Source: an uncultured Butyrivibrio sp. (lineage in GTDB: Bacteria; Bacillota; Clostridia; Lachnospirales; Lachnospiraceae). Taken from it: a stretch of DNA of 64,000 nucleotides. Location of the stretch: the NCBI RefSeq assembly GCF_947169445.1, contig NZ_CAMVPU010000021.1:3574-67573 (forward strand), in the 5' to 3' direction. Shown here in pieces: positions 43,932-52,707 of this stretch (position 1 is the stretch's first letter; every line of letters starts with the position of its first letter). Made by a program: the position numbers and the translations under genes. Below the pieces are notes generated by a model. The model searched no databases and was not told the DNA's origin. It was given only the letters and a program-made list of their open reading frames with translations.

Positions 43932-45140
43932 TCACCTCATAAAAAGCCCAAGATAGACAAGAAGATATATCATATTAGGTATCACGCAGCAAACAGCTCC
44001 AATTACTGCCTTAAAATTTCTGGCAAAAAGAAGAAGCACCAGAGTAAAAAGTGCACACAGGCCGCTTCCGAAAATGACGCCCATTGAGCTGCATATTCCC
44101 GAGAACATATTGATAAGTGTCAGAAAAATCCAGGGTGAAATTCTATATAACACTCTGGAATCAGAATACTCCTCATAGGATTCTGTCTTATTTCCACTCT
44201 TTTTCGAAAACCAGAATGTCTTCTGACTATCTTCTAACATCCAGAGAAACACCCAAAAAATCAGCGGGAATACTAGATTACAAACCATCGCTTTCCCCTG
44301 CCAGGTCCTGGTCAAAAAGAATGTGGCGGGCGTATAAATAGACACATTTCCAAACATCATAAGGACGGAAATAATAACCATGAAAACAGGAATGATTTCC
44401 TGCCTTCTTCTAAATAGAATCCTTGCTATCTCCACATAGGCAAGATAAACAAACGGAATGATAAGTAACGGTATCACGCTGTGGCTCATGATTGTAGCAT
44501 GAACGCCGCAGATTCTGGCCATAAATGCAATCCACATAGTTATTACGGCAAGGGCATGTCTGATATCAAGTTTTGTGGAAGTTCCGATGTAGGGAAGGAT
44601 TGTATTCATAACATCCGCCTGCTGTGCAAGGAGCGATTCCACGACATAATAGGCATCGTCACCATCAAAGCTTGACATGACTACAGCTAGCACAATCTGA
44701 AGAAGCAACAGCACAAAAAACACACCCCAATATATCTTGCTTTCCAGTGAATATGCCATTTTAAGCATTCTTGGGTCTGACCTTGGACTTAGAAGGTCCC
44801 TGGCTGAAGCATGAGTTTCTCCGGGGAAAAGAGAAAGATAGCCTTCTCCTCCTGTTTTCACAACCTGAAGACACCTGAACATACCAAGTATAGTCAGGAT
44901 CAAAACAGCAATCAGGTAATACTTAGTGCAATAGGAAAAGGCATTATAGACATAGTGAAGCATACATGGTATTGCTATTACTTCAAAAACCGCAAAGTAC
45001 ACCATGTATCCCAGAATAAATGTAATTCCGATGGTGCGCCTCACAACAGGAAGCACACCATTAAATAAAACTCCGATAAAAAAAGGAATTACAAAAAGCC
45101 AGATTATTATCTTTAAAATTGACCACGCTACTAAAAGCAC
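43932..45140 (-). CDS. Polytopic membrane protein, first part of a probable split GT-C-like protein
   Basis: The 402-residue protein has about nine or ten helices. A short extracytoplasmic loop contains MSSFDGDDAYYVVESLLAQ, the acidic loop expected for a GT-C glycosyltransferase or related protein, and ILPYIGTSTKLDIRHAL follows. It stops at a helix end, and the 43139 gene continues with helices and a polar domain. See that entry for the split question. Transfer of a lipid-linked sugar to a glycan is inferred from fold and place. Confidence 0.65.
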   Translation of the reverse strand: MLLVAWSILKIIIWLFVIPFFIGVLFNGVLPVVRRTIGITFILGYMVYFAVFEVIAIPCMLHYVYNAFSYCTKYYLIAVLILTILGMFRCLQVVKTGGEGYLSLFPGETHASARDLLSPRSDPRMLKMAYSLESKIYWGVFFVLLLLQIVLAVVMSSFDGDDAYYVVESLLAQQADVMNTILPYIGTSTKLDIRHALAVITMWIAFMARICGVHATIMSHSVIPLLIIPFVYLAYVEIARILFRRRQEIIPVFMVIISVLMMFGNVSIYTPATFFLTRTWQGKAMVCNLVFPLIFWVFLWMLEDSQKTFWFSKKSGNKTESYEEYSDSRVLYRISPWIFLTLINMFSGICSSMGVIFGSGLCALFTLVLLLFARNFKAVIGAVCCVIPNMIYLLVYLGLFMR

Positions 45141-45199
45141 TCTTTAATCCATCCCCAATAAACAAAATTGAAACTTTTTTCTACCCAAAAGCCAAATTC

Positions 45200-45829
45200 T
45201 TAGTTGGCATCACTGTTGAGCATCAGATTCAAATGCTCCTGCAAAATACTGATACCTGTTACGTTCTCGCCACCACGAGGAATGATGATATCGGCATATT
45301 TCTTACTTGGTTCTACAAACTGCTCATGCATCGGTTTTACAGTTTCAGAATACTGAGAAAGGATGGATTCTATACTCCTTGCCCTTTCTACCATGTCACG
45401 ACGTATTCTTCTCATGAGCCTCTCATCAGCATCTGTTTCAACAAAGACCTTGATGTCCATAAGATCTCTAAGCTCTTTATTTTCAAGGATAAGGATACCT
45501 TCAACTATGATAACCTTCTTAGGAACAACATGAACTGTAGCATCTGATCTGTTATGAACAGTGTAGTCATACACCGGCATATCTATTTCGATGTTGTTCT
45601 TCAGTTTCTTGACATCCTCTATCATCAGCTCTGTATCAAATGATTCAGGGTGGTCATAATTAAGCCTTGATCTGTCTTCAAAAGACAAGTCATTATGTGC
45701 CTTGTAATAAGAATCATGGCTGATAACCACAATGTCATCGCCAAACTTCTCTTTGATCTTGCGCACAATAGTGGTCTTACCTGACGCTGTTCCTCCTGCA
45801 ATTCCTACGATACAAATCTTATCACTCAT
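45200..45829 (-). CDS. udk: Uridine kinase
   Basis: The 209-residue enzyme phosphorylates uridine or cytidine in the salvage pathway. The Walker A is GIAGGTASGKTTIVRKI (residues 9-25), and the YYKAHNDLSFEDR, NYDHPESFDTELM and RRIRRDMVERARS blocks are as in Udk. The length is normal. It is a housekeeping gene placed inside the glycan locus, 23 bases downstream of an SGNH protein gene; it may supply UMP/CMP for nucleotide sugars or simply share the transcript. Confidence 0.96.
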   Translation of the reverse strand: MSDKICIVGIAGGTASGKTTIVRKIKEKFGDDIVVISHDSYYKAHNDLSFEDRSRLNYDHPESFDTELMIEDVKKLKNNIEIDMPVYDYTVHNRSDATVHVVPKKVIIVEGILILENKELRDLMDIKVFVETDADERLMRRIRRDMVERARSIESILSQYSETVKPMHEQFVEPSKKYADIIIPRGGENVTGISILQEHLNLMLNSDAN

Positions 45830-45851
45830 AACTAATTCCTTTCATAAATAC

Positions 45852-47345
45852 TTAATCCACAATATACTCGTGGCCATAGGTTTTATAATATACATGTGAC
45901 AAAATCTCACCCGAAAATTTGTCATAAGTTATTATCTGAATATCATGCCAGACATGCTGGTCATCGTAAAGGTAATTTATTTCCTCATTTTCTTTTGCAT
46001 ACAGAAATCTAAAAAGCTGTTCCACCGGTTGGTAAACCATAGTTCCAATGGTAGTCGATACTCCATCAATCATTTCTCCATCTGCTGCCTCGTAGGTTTT
46101 CCCGCTTTCCAGATCGTTTATCAGGATATATGGTCCACCGGTAGCTTCAATCTTATCAGTTCCGGAAATCCTCTTGATCAGACGCTTAATATTACCATCC
46201 TCAAAAGCCCCGGAGCCCTGATTGATGTATACAATACTGCTGACATTGTCCATAGCCAGCATCTCAAGCTGCTGGTACAGATTATAGCCGTCAGAGCTAA
46301 GGAACACAATCTCATCATTAAAACGCAAAGCACATTCATCATAATAGGAATAGGCTGCATCACCTCTGTGATCAGTCAGATCTCCATTTTCATAGAGCCA
46401 TTCTCCCAGATATTCTGTGACTTTTTTGGCTCCCAGGGCATTTAGATGTCCCGGATCATTTAGGTCGGTATATATATCTATTATATCTGCATTTAGCATA
46501 TTAATATAGGGAACTTCGTACATTCCTGCAATATCACCGGCACTTTTGGCAGCCATTTTATCCTCAGTTGTAGCGCAAAAAGGCAGGTATGTTACCAGAA
46601 TTCCTATTCCGCGTCTTTGGCATTCATCGATTATCTTCATGAGATATTCCTGCCCCACTGTGTGGGTAGAAAGTCCCTGCTCCGGCTCAGGATCCGCATA
46701 CACCGTCGCACTCTTATCCACTTCATATCGTATCTGTGCGCCGAACATTTTAGAAGAATTGTCGTCACCTGACAGCACAGCGAAATCTCTTTTTCCAAGC
46801 TCATTCCATCTGCTGTGGTAGACGATAAAATCAAAAAGAAACTCCTTCCTGATATCCTTATCGCTTATCAGGTCAGAAATAGCAGCAATCTTAAGCTTAT
46901 CCAGTGGCCATGCATCCATATTGAGATGGAGCTGTTCTATAGAAGAACTTCTCTCACTTTCACTGGTATTATCATACATAACATCAAGGTACTGATAATC
47001 TTTTTCCAGCATATAGGCATCAACCACAACCCACTTGGGCTGGCAGTAGTTAAGAGCCTCGATCAGTTCCCAATAGGTTGCCTGCATCACAGAACCGTGA
47101 CCTCCCATATTGTAGGAGGTATATCCATAACTCTCATACAAATTCACAGGATTGATTCCGTTGATAACATGGGATGAGCCCATAAAAAGAACATCTATGT
47201 TGCCCTTTTTGGCCTGGTCAAAGAAGTCAGCATATTTCTCCGAGCTGTCTTTTCTTCGCACAACCATAGTCACCAGCAAAACACAGATGCTAAGTAACAA
47301 TATAAAAAGAATTGCTTTAATCAGCCTAGTTATCCGGTCCTTCAT
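45852..47345 (-). CDS. Anchored SGNH-like protein of unknown substrate
   Basis: The 497-residue protein has an N-terminal helix (about 8-28) and an outward-facing domain. LFMGSSHVINGINP holds the putative nucleophile serine and LNDPGHLNALGAKKV the final Asp/His block, so the SGNH fold appears catalytically complete. About 150 extra C-terminal residues form a region I do not recognise. The ATG at 47345 follows AAGAGGAT; a TTG 15 bases earlier is less likely. A glycan O-acyl esterase or transferase role is suggested by place only. Confidence 0.72.
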   Translation of the reverse strand: MKDRITRLIKAILFILLLSICVLLVTMVVRRKDSSEKYADFFDQAKKGNIDVLFMGSSHVINGINPVNLYESYGYTSYNMGGHGSVMQATYWELIEALNYCQPKWVVVDAYMLEKDYQYLDVMYDNTSESERSSSIEQLHLNMDAWPLDKLKIAAISDLISDKDIRKEFLFDFIVYHSRWNELGKRDFAVLSGDDNSSKMFGAQIRYEVDKSATVYADPEPEQGLSTHTVGQEYLMKIIDECQRRGIGILVTYLPFCATTEDKMAAKSAGDIAGMYEVPYINMLNADIIDIYTDLNDPGHLNALGAKKVTEYLGEWLYENGDLTDHRGDAAYSYYDECALRFNDEIVFLSSDGYNLYQQLEMLAMDNVSSIVYINQGSGAFEDGNIKRLIKRISGTDKIEATGGPYILINDLESGKTYEAADGEMIDGVSTTIGTMVYQPVEQLFRFLYAKENEEINYLYDDQHVWHDIQIITYDKFSGEILSHVYYKTYGHEYIVD

Positions 47346-47422
47346 AAATCCTCTTATCAAAAATAATTACTATCAAAATGCGGTGCCCTGTATAAACTGC
47401 ACCGCATTCATATTGAAAATTA

Positions 47423-49009
47423 TTAGTCTACCTCTACCTCATCCAAGGGCTCATTGGCTGTAGTATCACTCTCATGATACTCTTTTTCTGTGTTGACATT
47501 CCATACATTGCTTCTGTCCGGATTACCACTCAAGATATTCTTAACAGCCTCAAAAGATGTGCACATGGAATGGTCAATGTTGTTGTACCTATGCTGTCCA
47601 TTACGTCCAACGCAGTACAGATTATCAAAAGTATTAAGATAATCAATCAGTTTATCGATTTCCTCATAGGTATCAAAGTACGCAGGATAAGCCTTCTTAA
47701 CCCTCTCCATATGATAATCGATAACCTCATCAGCACTTCCAATAAGGTTAAGAGTTACCATCTCGGCAATTGCCATCTTGGCAAACTCATCCTCAGTCAT
47801 GTTCCACATTGAATCACCTTCAAAGCAGAAGTACTCAAGGCCTACCCACACTGTGTTCTCCAGATCTTTTACCAGATATGGTGACCAGTTGTTATAAATC
47901 TGGAAGCGTCCCATCTTAACAGTTCTGTCCTGAACATATACCCAGTTATCAGGAACTATATTGCCAATTGTCTTAATACTCGTCTTATTCTTAAGATTAA
48001 GCTTTGGAACAAGAACGCCAAGAGTCATGTAGTCACGATACGGAAGTCCTGAAGCTATACGAAGCGGCTCCGCGGGAACATCATTCATTCCTTCAACCAG
48101 ATCTTTCACCGGCATGGAACTGATAACAATATCACCATCTATATCCACTTCCTGTCCATCCTGGAGATATGTCACGCCCTTGATGTGATTTCCATCCTTA
48201 CGAATACCTGTTACTTTGGCATTCATTATGATGGTTCCGCCAAGCTTTTTAATTTCTTCCGCGGTCACTTCCCAAAGCTGACCAGGGCCGAGCTTAGGAT
48301 AGCTGAATTCCTCAATAAGAGATGTCTCAACCTTGCCATCCTGCTTACCTGTCTTTTTCCTGAAAGCATTTCTCAAAACTTCAAGAACAGATACTCCCTT
48401 AACACGCTGTGCTCCCCAGCTCGGATCGATTTCTGAAGGGTGTCTTCCCCAAAGATTTTCTGTATAATACTCAAAAAACATGGAATAGAGCTTTTTGCCA
48501 AATCTGTTGACATAAAAATCCTCAAGGGAATTCTCCTGCCTCTTGAAGATCATCGCATGCAGATATGAAAAGCCACATGCAATAGTTTTCAAAAGTCCCA
48601 TGTTCTTAAAGGTCTCAACCTTAAGAGAAATTGGATAATCATAGAACTTGCGGTCAAAAAAGATTCTGGACACTCTGTTACGCCTGAGCATAACCCTGTC
48701 TGTCTTCTCAGGATCAGGGCCGCCTGGTGCCATCTTCATTGGGCGATCAAGAACTATGTCATCATAGGTAGGTGCTCCCTGAAGTGGAAGCATTTTCTGC
48801 CACCACTCATTGACCTCAGGTACCTTGGAAAAGAACCTGTGGCCACCCATATCCATTCTGTTTCCTTTATAATTCACAGTTCGTGAGATACCACCAAACT
48901 GCTCAGTTTCTTCAAAAACTATAACCTGATAATCTTTGGACTTGGTTAAAAGCTCATACGCTGCAGTAAGTCCTGCAGGTCCAGCTCCGATTATCAATGC
49001 CTTCTTCAT
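47423..49009 (-). CDS. FAD-dependent oxidoreductase, UDP-galactopyranose mutase/protoporphyrinogen oxidase-like
   Basis: The 528-residue protein has the dinucleotide fold KALIIGAGPAGLTAAYEL at its N-terminus, then EETEQFGGISRTV and GGHRFFSKVPEV. A late VGRNGQHRYNNIDHSM block is typical of amine-oxidase/UGM-like flavoproteins in polysaccharide loci. It is too long for a classical UDP-galactopyranose mutase of about 370 residues. The ATG at 49009 follows AGAGGAA; a start 21 bases earlier would have no site. It is the first gene of a minus-strand run and has its own promoter. The substrate is unknown; a sugar nucleotide or lipid-linked sugar is likely. Confidence 0.85.
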   Translation of the reverse strand: MKKALIIGAGPAGLTAAYELLTKSKDYQVIVFEETEQFGGISRTVNYKGNRMDMGGHRFFSKVPEVNEWWQKMLPLQGAPTYDDIVLDRPMKMAPGGPDPEKTDRVMLRRNRVSRIFFDRKFYDYPISLKVETFKNMGLLKTIACGFSYLHAMIFKRQENSLEDFYVNRFGKKLYSMFFEYYTENLWGRHPSEIDPSWGAQRVKGVSVLEVLRNAFRKKTGKQDGKVETSLIEEFSYPKLGPGQLWEVTAEEIKKLGGTIIMNAKVTGIRKDGNHIKGVTYLQDGQEVDIDGDIVISSMPVKDLVEGMNDVPAEPLRIASGLPYRDYMTLGVLVPKLNLKNKTSIKTIGNIVPDNWVYVQDRTVKMGRFQIYNNWSPYLVKDLENTVWVGLEYFCFEGDSMWNMTEDEFAKMAIAEMVTLNLIGSADEVIDYHMERVKKAYPAYFDTYEEIDKLIDYLNTFDNLYCVGRNGQHRYNNIDHSMCTSFEAVKNILSGNPDRSNVWNVNTEKEYHESDTTANEPLDEVEVD

Positions 49010-49059
49010 ACTTAATTCCTCTGTCTTCAATATGTTTTTGTTAAAATAACAACATAAGT

Positions 49060-49088
49060 AGTATACCTTAGTCTGTCCATATCTTCAA
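49060..49088 (-). promoter_or_regulatory. Promoter of the flavoprotein-led operon
   Basis: On the minus strand TTGAAG (49083-49088) and TATACT (49060-49065) are exactly 17 bases apart. Transcription would start near 49053, 44 bases before the gene. The region is divergent with the lipoprotein gene at 49189. Confidence 0.65.
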
Positions 49089-49132
49089 TCTATCATGAAC
49101 AGTAACCATTATTTCCTATTTCATATAAAAAG

Positions 49133-49141
49133 TGGTAAAAT
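49133..49141 (+). promoter_or_regulatory. Extended -10 element of the SGNH lipoprotein gene
   Basis: TGGTAAAAT fits TGn-TAAAAT, with no clear -35. It lies about 48 bases before the ATG. The same nonamer precedes the sugar transferase gene at 60983 on the other strand. A second TGAACAGTAACC repeat copy is just upstream, at 49096-49107. Confidence 0.4.
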
Positions 49142-49188
49142 CACTATTAGTTTGATTTTTTAGATTCAAAAGAAAAGGTTGGAAAATT

Positions 49189-50409
49189 ATGAAAAAAAGT
49201 TTTGTTAATATGGCAGCATGTGCGCTAGCCTTTACGGTTCTTATGACCGGCTGCTCTCTTACAGGTAAAGACGATGTTTCTGATAAGACCAGCTCTGCAG
49301 ATGCAAGTAGTTCCGAGCAGACTGATACGGCCTCATCAGATTCAGCTTCAGTTTCTGATTCTGCTTCTACTGACAGCAGCATTGTTGTCTTAGAAGATCT
49401 GACTGAACCTGAACTTGAAAATGCTGAATCCGAAGGGTCAGGTGATGGAACTGAAAACTCCTCAGAAGCTCAAAGCTACGATTCACAGTACCATGTAGAC
49501 GATGACCTTGTCATGGTATTCTTTGGAGACAGTCAAATAGCAAATGGTCAGAATGATGGAACTGATATTCCTTCATTGGTTGCCACTAAGGTTCCTAACG
49601 GAAGATCTATCAATCTTGCGATTGGTGGAACAACTGCTTCCCTGGAACTTAATAATTCAGACGTATACAATTATGAAGCCTGGACAGCTCCCAATTTCTA
49701 TGGAACAGTGCTTGCACTTGAAGGTACAATTGACAGAAATACTTATTTTGCCAACTATCCTACAACTTTGGAGAACCTGAACAAGGTTAATCCCAGTGAA
49801 GTAGATTTCTATTTTATCGAATACGGTGCCAATGACTTTTTTGGAAAGATTCCTTTGGACAAGCAGACCTATGACGGAGATATCCACGACCTTCATACCT
49901 ACTATGGTTCACTTGCACTAGGTATAGACAAGCTAAAACAATTAAGCCCCAATGCTGAGATTGTTCTTATTTCACCTTTCTACGGTGTATATTATGACTC
50001 AAATGGAACATATTTAGGAGATTCCTACACAGTAAGCAACGGCATTGGAACTCTCGCTGATTACGCTAAAAAGGCACAGAATGTTGCAGAAGATAAGGGA
50101 ATATATCTTCTTGACTGCATGTTCATCTCAAAGTGTGATCTTTACCTCGACACTGCTGATCAGTATTTAATGGATCACCTGCATTTAACACTTACAGGAA
50201 GGCAGATTGTGGCAAGACTTCTTGCTCACGTTCCGAACTCCTACAGAGGGTACGAACCATCAGCCTACAGACAGTGTGAATTTGTCAGAATCGCACAGTT
50301 CAATCCTGATGAATACTTCAAACTTGATGAAGAAACCTTCAGCACCGCTTACCCTGAAGAATATCAGAAATACTTAAACGGCGAATATCTTCTTGCTAAA
50401 CCAGAATAA
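49189..50409 (+). CDS. SGNH/GDSL hydrolase lipoprotein
   Basis: The 406-residue protein has a signal peptide ending in LMTGC, so C22 is the lipidated residue. A long D/S/T/E-rich linker (about 26-100) joins the anchor to the catalytic domain. All four blocks are present: FFGDSQIANG (nucleophile), the AIGGTTASL glycine, EYGANDFF and DHLHLTLTGRQ. It should therefore be an active esterase or acyltransferase on the cell surface. It is the intact relative of the degenerate 36661 protein. It is the only plus-strand gene in the glycan locus and has a strong terminator after it. Confidence 0.88.
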   Translation: MKKSFVNMAACALAFTVLMTGCSLTGKDDVSDKTSSADASSSEQTDTASSDSASVSDSASTDSSIVVLEDLTEPELENAESEGSGDGTENSSEAQSYDSQYHVDDDLVMVFFGDSQIANGQNDGTDIPSLVATKVPNGRSINLAIGGTTASLELNNSDVYNYEAWTAPNFYGTVLALEGTIDRNTYFANYPTTLENLNKVNPSEVDFYFIEYGANDFFGKIPLDKQTYDGDIHDLHTYYGSLALGIDKLKQLSPNAEIVLISPFYGVYYDSNGTYLGDSYTVSNGIGTLADYAKKAQNVAEDKGIYLLDCMFISKCDLYLDTADQYLMDHLHLTLTGRQIVARLLAHVPNSYRGYEPSAYRQCEFVRIAQFNPDEYFKLDEETFSTAYPEEYQKYLNGEYLLAKPE

Positions 50410-50422
50410 TTCATAAAACGTT

Positions 50423-50461
50423 AAAAGCGTACCGGCCCGCTAATTGGAATGGTACGCTTTT
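50423..50461. terminator. Bidirectional terminator between the lipoprotein gene and the flippase gene
   Basis: AAAAGCGTACC pairs perfectly with GGTACGCTTTT (11 bp), followed by TTCTATTTT on the plus strand and by TTAACG on the minus strand. It ends the plus-strand lipoprotein gene and the minus-strand flippase operon. Confidence 0.8.
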
Positions 50462-50489
50462 TCTATTTTCTGAGAGTTGCAAAAAATCT

Positions 50490-51710
50490 TCAGCCTGTGC
50501 TATTTTTATCAATTCTGATAATTCCAAAAATAGACGTAACAATAAGTCTTCCAAAATTCACTATTACAAGTCCCACCGCCATACCTGAAAGGCCACTTAT
50601 CCAGGTGGCAGGTATTACCACTAAAATGAAGCCAGAAACATATATTACATTTATTACCAGCTGTAGTTTTTCTCTGGTAAAGCTCATGACAATTACCATC
50701 AAAGATCCGGATATAAAGTATAAAATCTGACCTAAGTTTGCCAAAAAGAACAATTTAGAAGCTTCTGAAAACACTTCCGGATACATCAGTTTAACAAAAA
50801 ACATCGACACAAATGTGCAAACCGTAGCTCCAATGAAAGATAATAGTGCCGTAGCGGCACATATAAGCCCAAAGACAGTCTTATTAAGCTTTATCTTATA
50901 ATTTGTAAAATAGCTGATAATGATTCCATTAAGCGGAGTTGTCAGCATCGCCACTATTTTTCCAATAAGGCTTGCTGTATAAAAAATCGTAACCTCTCTT
51001 GCTCCAACCATGAGCCTTAAAAGTATCCTGTCAGAATTCAGGATCAAAGCTGAAAGAAGATTACTCAAAGAAATTATCCATGATGATTTTATGTTTTCCC
51101 TGAAACTACTTGATAATCTAAAAAACGGAGCTCTGAAAATACTGCCTCTTACTAAGGTATAGATAATTCCAAAAAGCTCACCCATAAAAATGGTAACTGC
51201 CCAGCTTTTAGACATAGGATAGATTAAAAGACCAATAATATATCCGGAAGCTACTGCCGTAAAAAACAGGAAGTAATCCACAAACCTGATAGTCATACGG
51301 TATTCAACATCAGCATAATACCGGTAAACCGTAATGATCATCAGAATTAAGAGCTGTGCATATAAAGCTATTGTAAGCTCCTTTAACAACAACAGTGTCA
51401 CTAAAGAAACCACTACAGATATTCCGGATACCAAAAGCAAGAATATGTTATAATCGCCGTTTTCCTGAGTTCTATCCTTTTTTGCTACCATTCTGGAATA
51501 ACTGGCAGCAGTTCCAAAACCGGCTCCCATTATAGATACAGCTGAAATCAAATACAAAACGGTGCCAAAAGCTTCCGCCCCCATCCTGGAACTAAGTCCA
51601 GGATAGATGACAAGCTGAAGGACACCGTTATATATTACCAGCGCAAATACGCTAAATAGAAAATCCTTAGATGCACATAGAACCAATTTTTTACCGGATG
51701 AATCACCCAT
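50490..51710 (-). CDS. Polysaccharide flippase, Wzx/MATE-like
   Basis: The 406-residue protein is almost entirely hydrophobic, with about 11-12 helices and charged loops. GAGFGTAASYSRMVAKKDR and the NSDRILLRLMVGAREVTIFYTA stretch are typical of the Wzx/RfbX family. It would move lipid-linked repeats or sugars to the outer face. The ATG at 51710 has AAGGAG 10 bases before it; an ATG 9 bases earlier sits only 1 base from that site. It overlaps the preceding glycosyltransferase by 8 bases. It is shorter than most Wzx proteins (about 480). Confidence 0.82.
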   Translation of the reverse strand: MGDSSGKKLVLCASKDFLFSVFALVIYNGVLQLVIYPGLSSRMGAEAFGTVLYLISAVSIMGAGFGTAASYSRMVAKKDRTQENGDYNIFLLLVSGISVVVSLVTLLLLKELTIALYAQLLILMIITVYRYYADVEYRMTIRFVDYFLFFTAVASGYIIGLLIYPMSKSWAVTIFMGELFGIIYTLVRGSIFRAPFFRLSSSFRENIKSSWIISLSNLLSALILNSDRILLRLMVGAREVTIFYTASLIGKIVAMLTTPLNGIIISYFTNYKIKLNKTVFGLICAATALLSFIGATVCTFVSMFFVKLMYPEVFSEASKLFFLANLGQILYFISGSLMVIVMSFTREKLQLVINVIYVSGFILVVIPATWISGLSGMAVGLVIVNFGRLIVTSIFGIIRIDKNSTG

Positions 51711-52644
51711 TATAGTCATTCTCCTTATGTCTGCGAAGCATATTCAGCTGCATCTCAAACTGTCTTCTCTCTCCAAGTGCCATTGTAGACAGAATCATTC
51801 CGGCAAAAAAGCTCTGAACAGCCGCCAGCATGATAAAACAGCAGACGATAAGAGTAGGAAATCTTGGAACTAAATGTGTTGCCCAATATTCTCTAAGAAT
51901 CGGTATAAAGAATAAGATTGAAACAAGGGCAAGGAACATTGATATCAAAAGGAAAAATCTAAAAGGCTTGTAGCTTCTAAATAGCCTTAGGATTGTCCTG
52001 ATTACCTTAAAGCCATCAGCAAATGTATTTAGCTTACTTACAGAACCTTCCGGTCTGTCTCTGTAGTCTATTACTACATTTTCAATCTGCATGTTGTTAT
52101 AAACAGCATGGATTGTCATCTCTGTTTCTATCTCAAAACCTTTGGAAAGAACCGGGAATGTCTTAACAAATTCATAACTGAAAGCTCTAAAGCCTGTCAT
52201 GATATCTTTTATTCCGCAGTCAAATATCCTGTTAATACTCTCTCTTACAAGATTATTTCCAAAGTTATGGAAAGGTCTTTTATTTTCCTGATAATAGGTT
52301 GAAGATAGCCTGTCTCCAACAACCATATCCGCGTTCTTATTAAGGACAAGATCTACCATCTCCGGCGCAGCATCCATAGGATATGTGTCATCACCATCTA
52401 CCATGACATATACAAGAGCATCAATTTCGCGGAACATACGCCTTATTACATTTCCTTTTCCCTGCATATATTCATTGCGAACAACAGCTCCAGCCTCTTT
52501 TGCTATCTCAGCGGTTCTGTCCTTGGAATTATTGTTGTAAACATATACGGTTGCTTCGGGAAGAGCTGCCTTCGCATCTCTTACCACCTTACCAATTGTC
52601 TTTTCCTCGTTATAACAAGGAATTAATACTGCTATCTTGTCCAT
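51703..52644 (-). CDS. Polyprenyl-phosphate glycosyltransferase, DPM1/GtrB-like
   Basis: The 313-residue enzyme has a GT-A fold from the first residues (IAVLIPCYNEEKTIGKVVRD) with MVDGDDTYP as the acidic motif near residue 96. RDRPEGSVSKLNTFADG is the DPM1-type block. Two C-terminal hydrophobic helices (about 232-285) anchor it. It probably makes an undecaprenyl-phosphate sugar for use outside the membrane by a GT-C enzyme. Confidence 0.87.
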   Translation of the reverse strand: MDKIAVLIPCYNEEKTIGKVVRDAKAALPEATVYVYNNNSKDRTAEIAKEAGAVVRNEYMQGKGNVIRRMFREIDALVYVMVDGDDTYPMDAAPEMVDLVLNKNADMVVGDRLSSTYYQENKRPFHNFGNNLVRESINRIFDCGIKDIMTGFRAFSYEFVKTFPVLSKGFEIETEMTIHAVYNNMQIENVVIDYRDRPEGSVSKLNTFADGFKVIRTILRLFRSYKPFRFFLLISMFLALVSILFFIPILREYWATHLVPRFPTLIVCCFIMLAAVQSFFAGMILSTMALGERRQFEMQLNMLRRHKENDYNG

Positions 52645-52707
52645 GTATTCTTTCCCTTATAAATTCCCAATCCCATATCATTAACTAACCATTTTATTGC
52701 GAATTCA

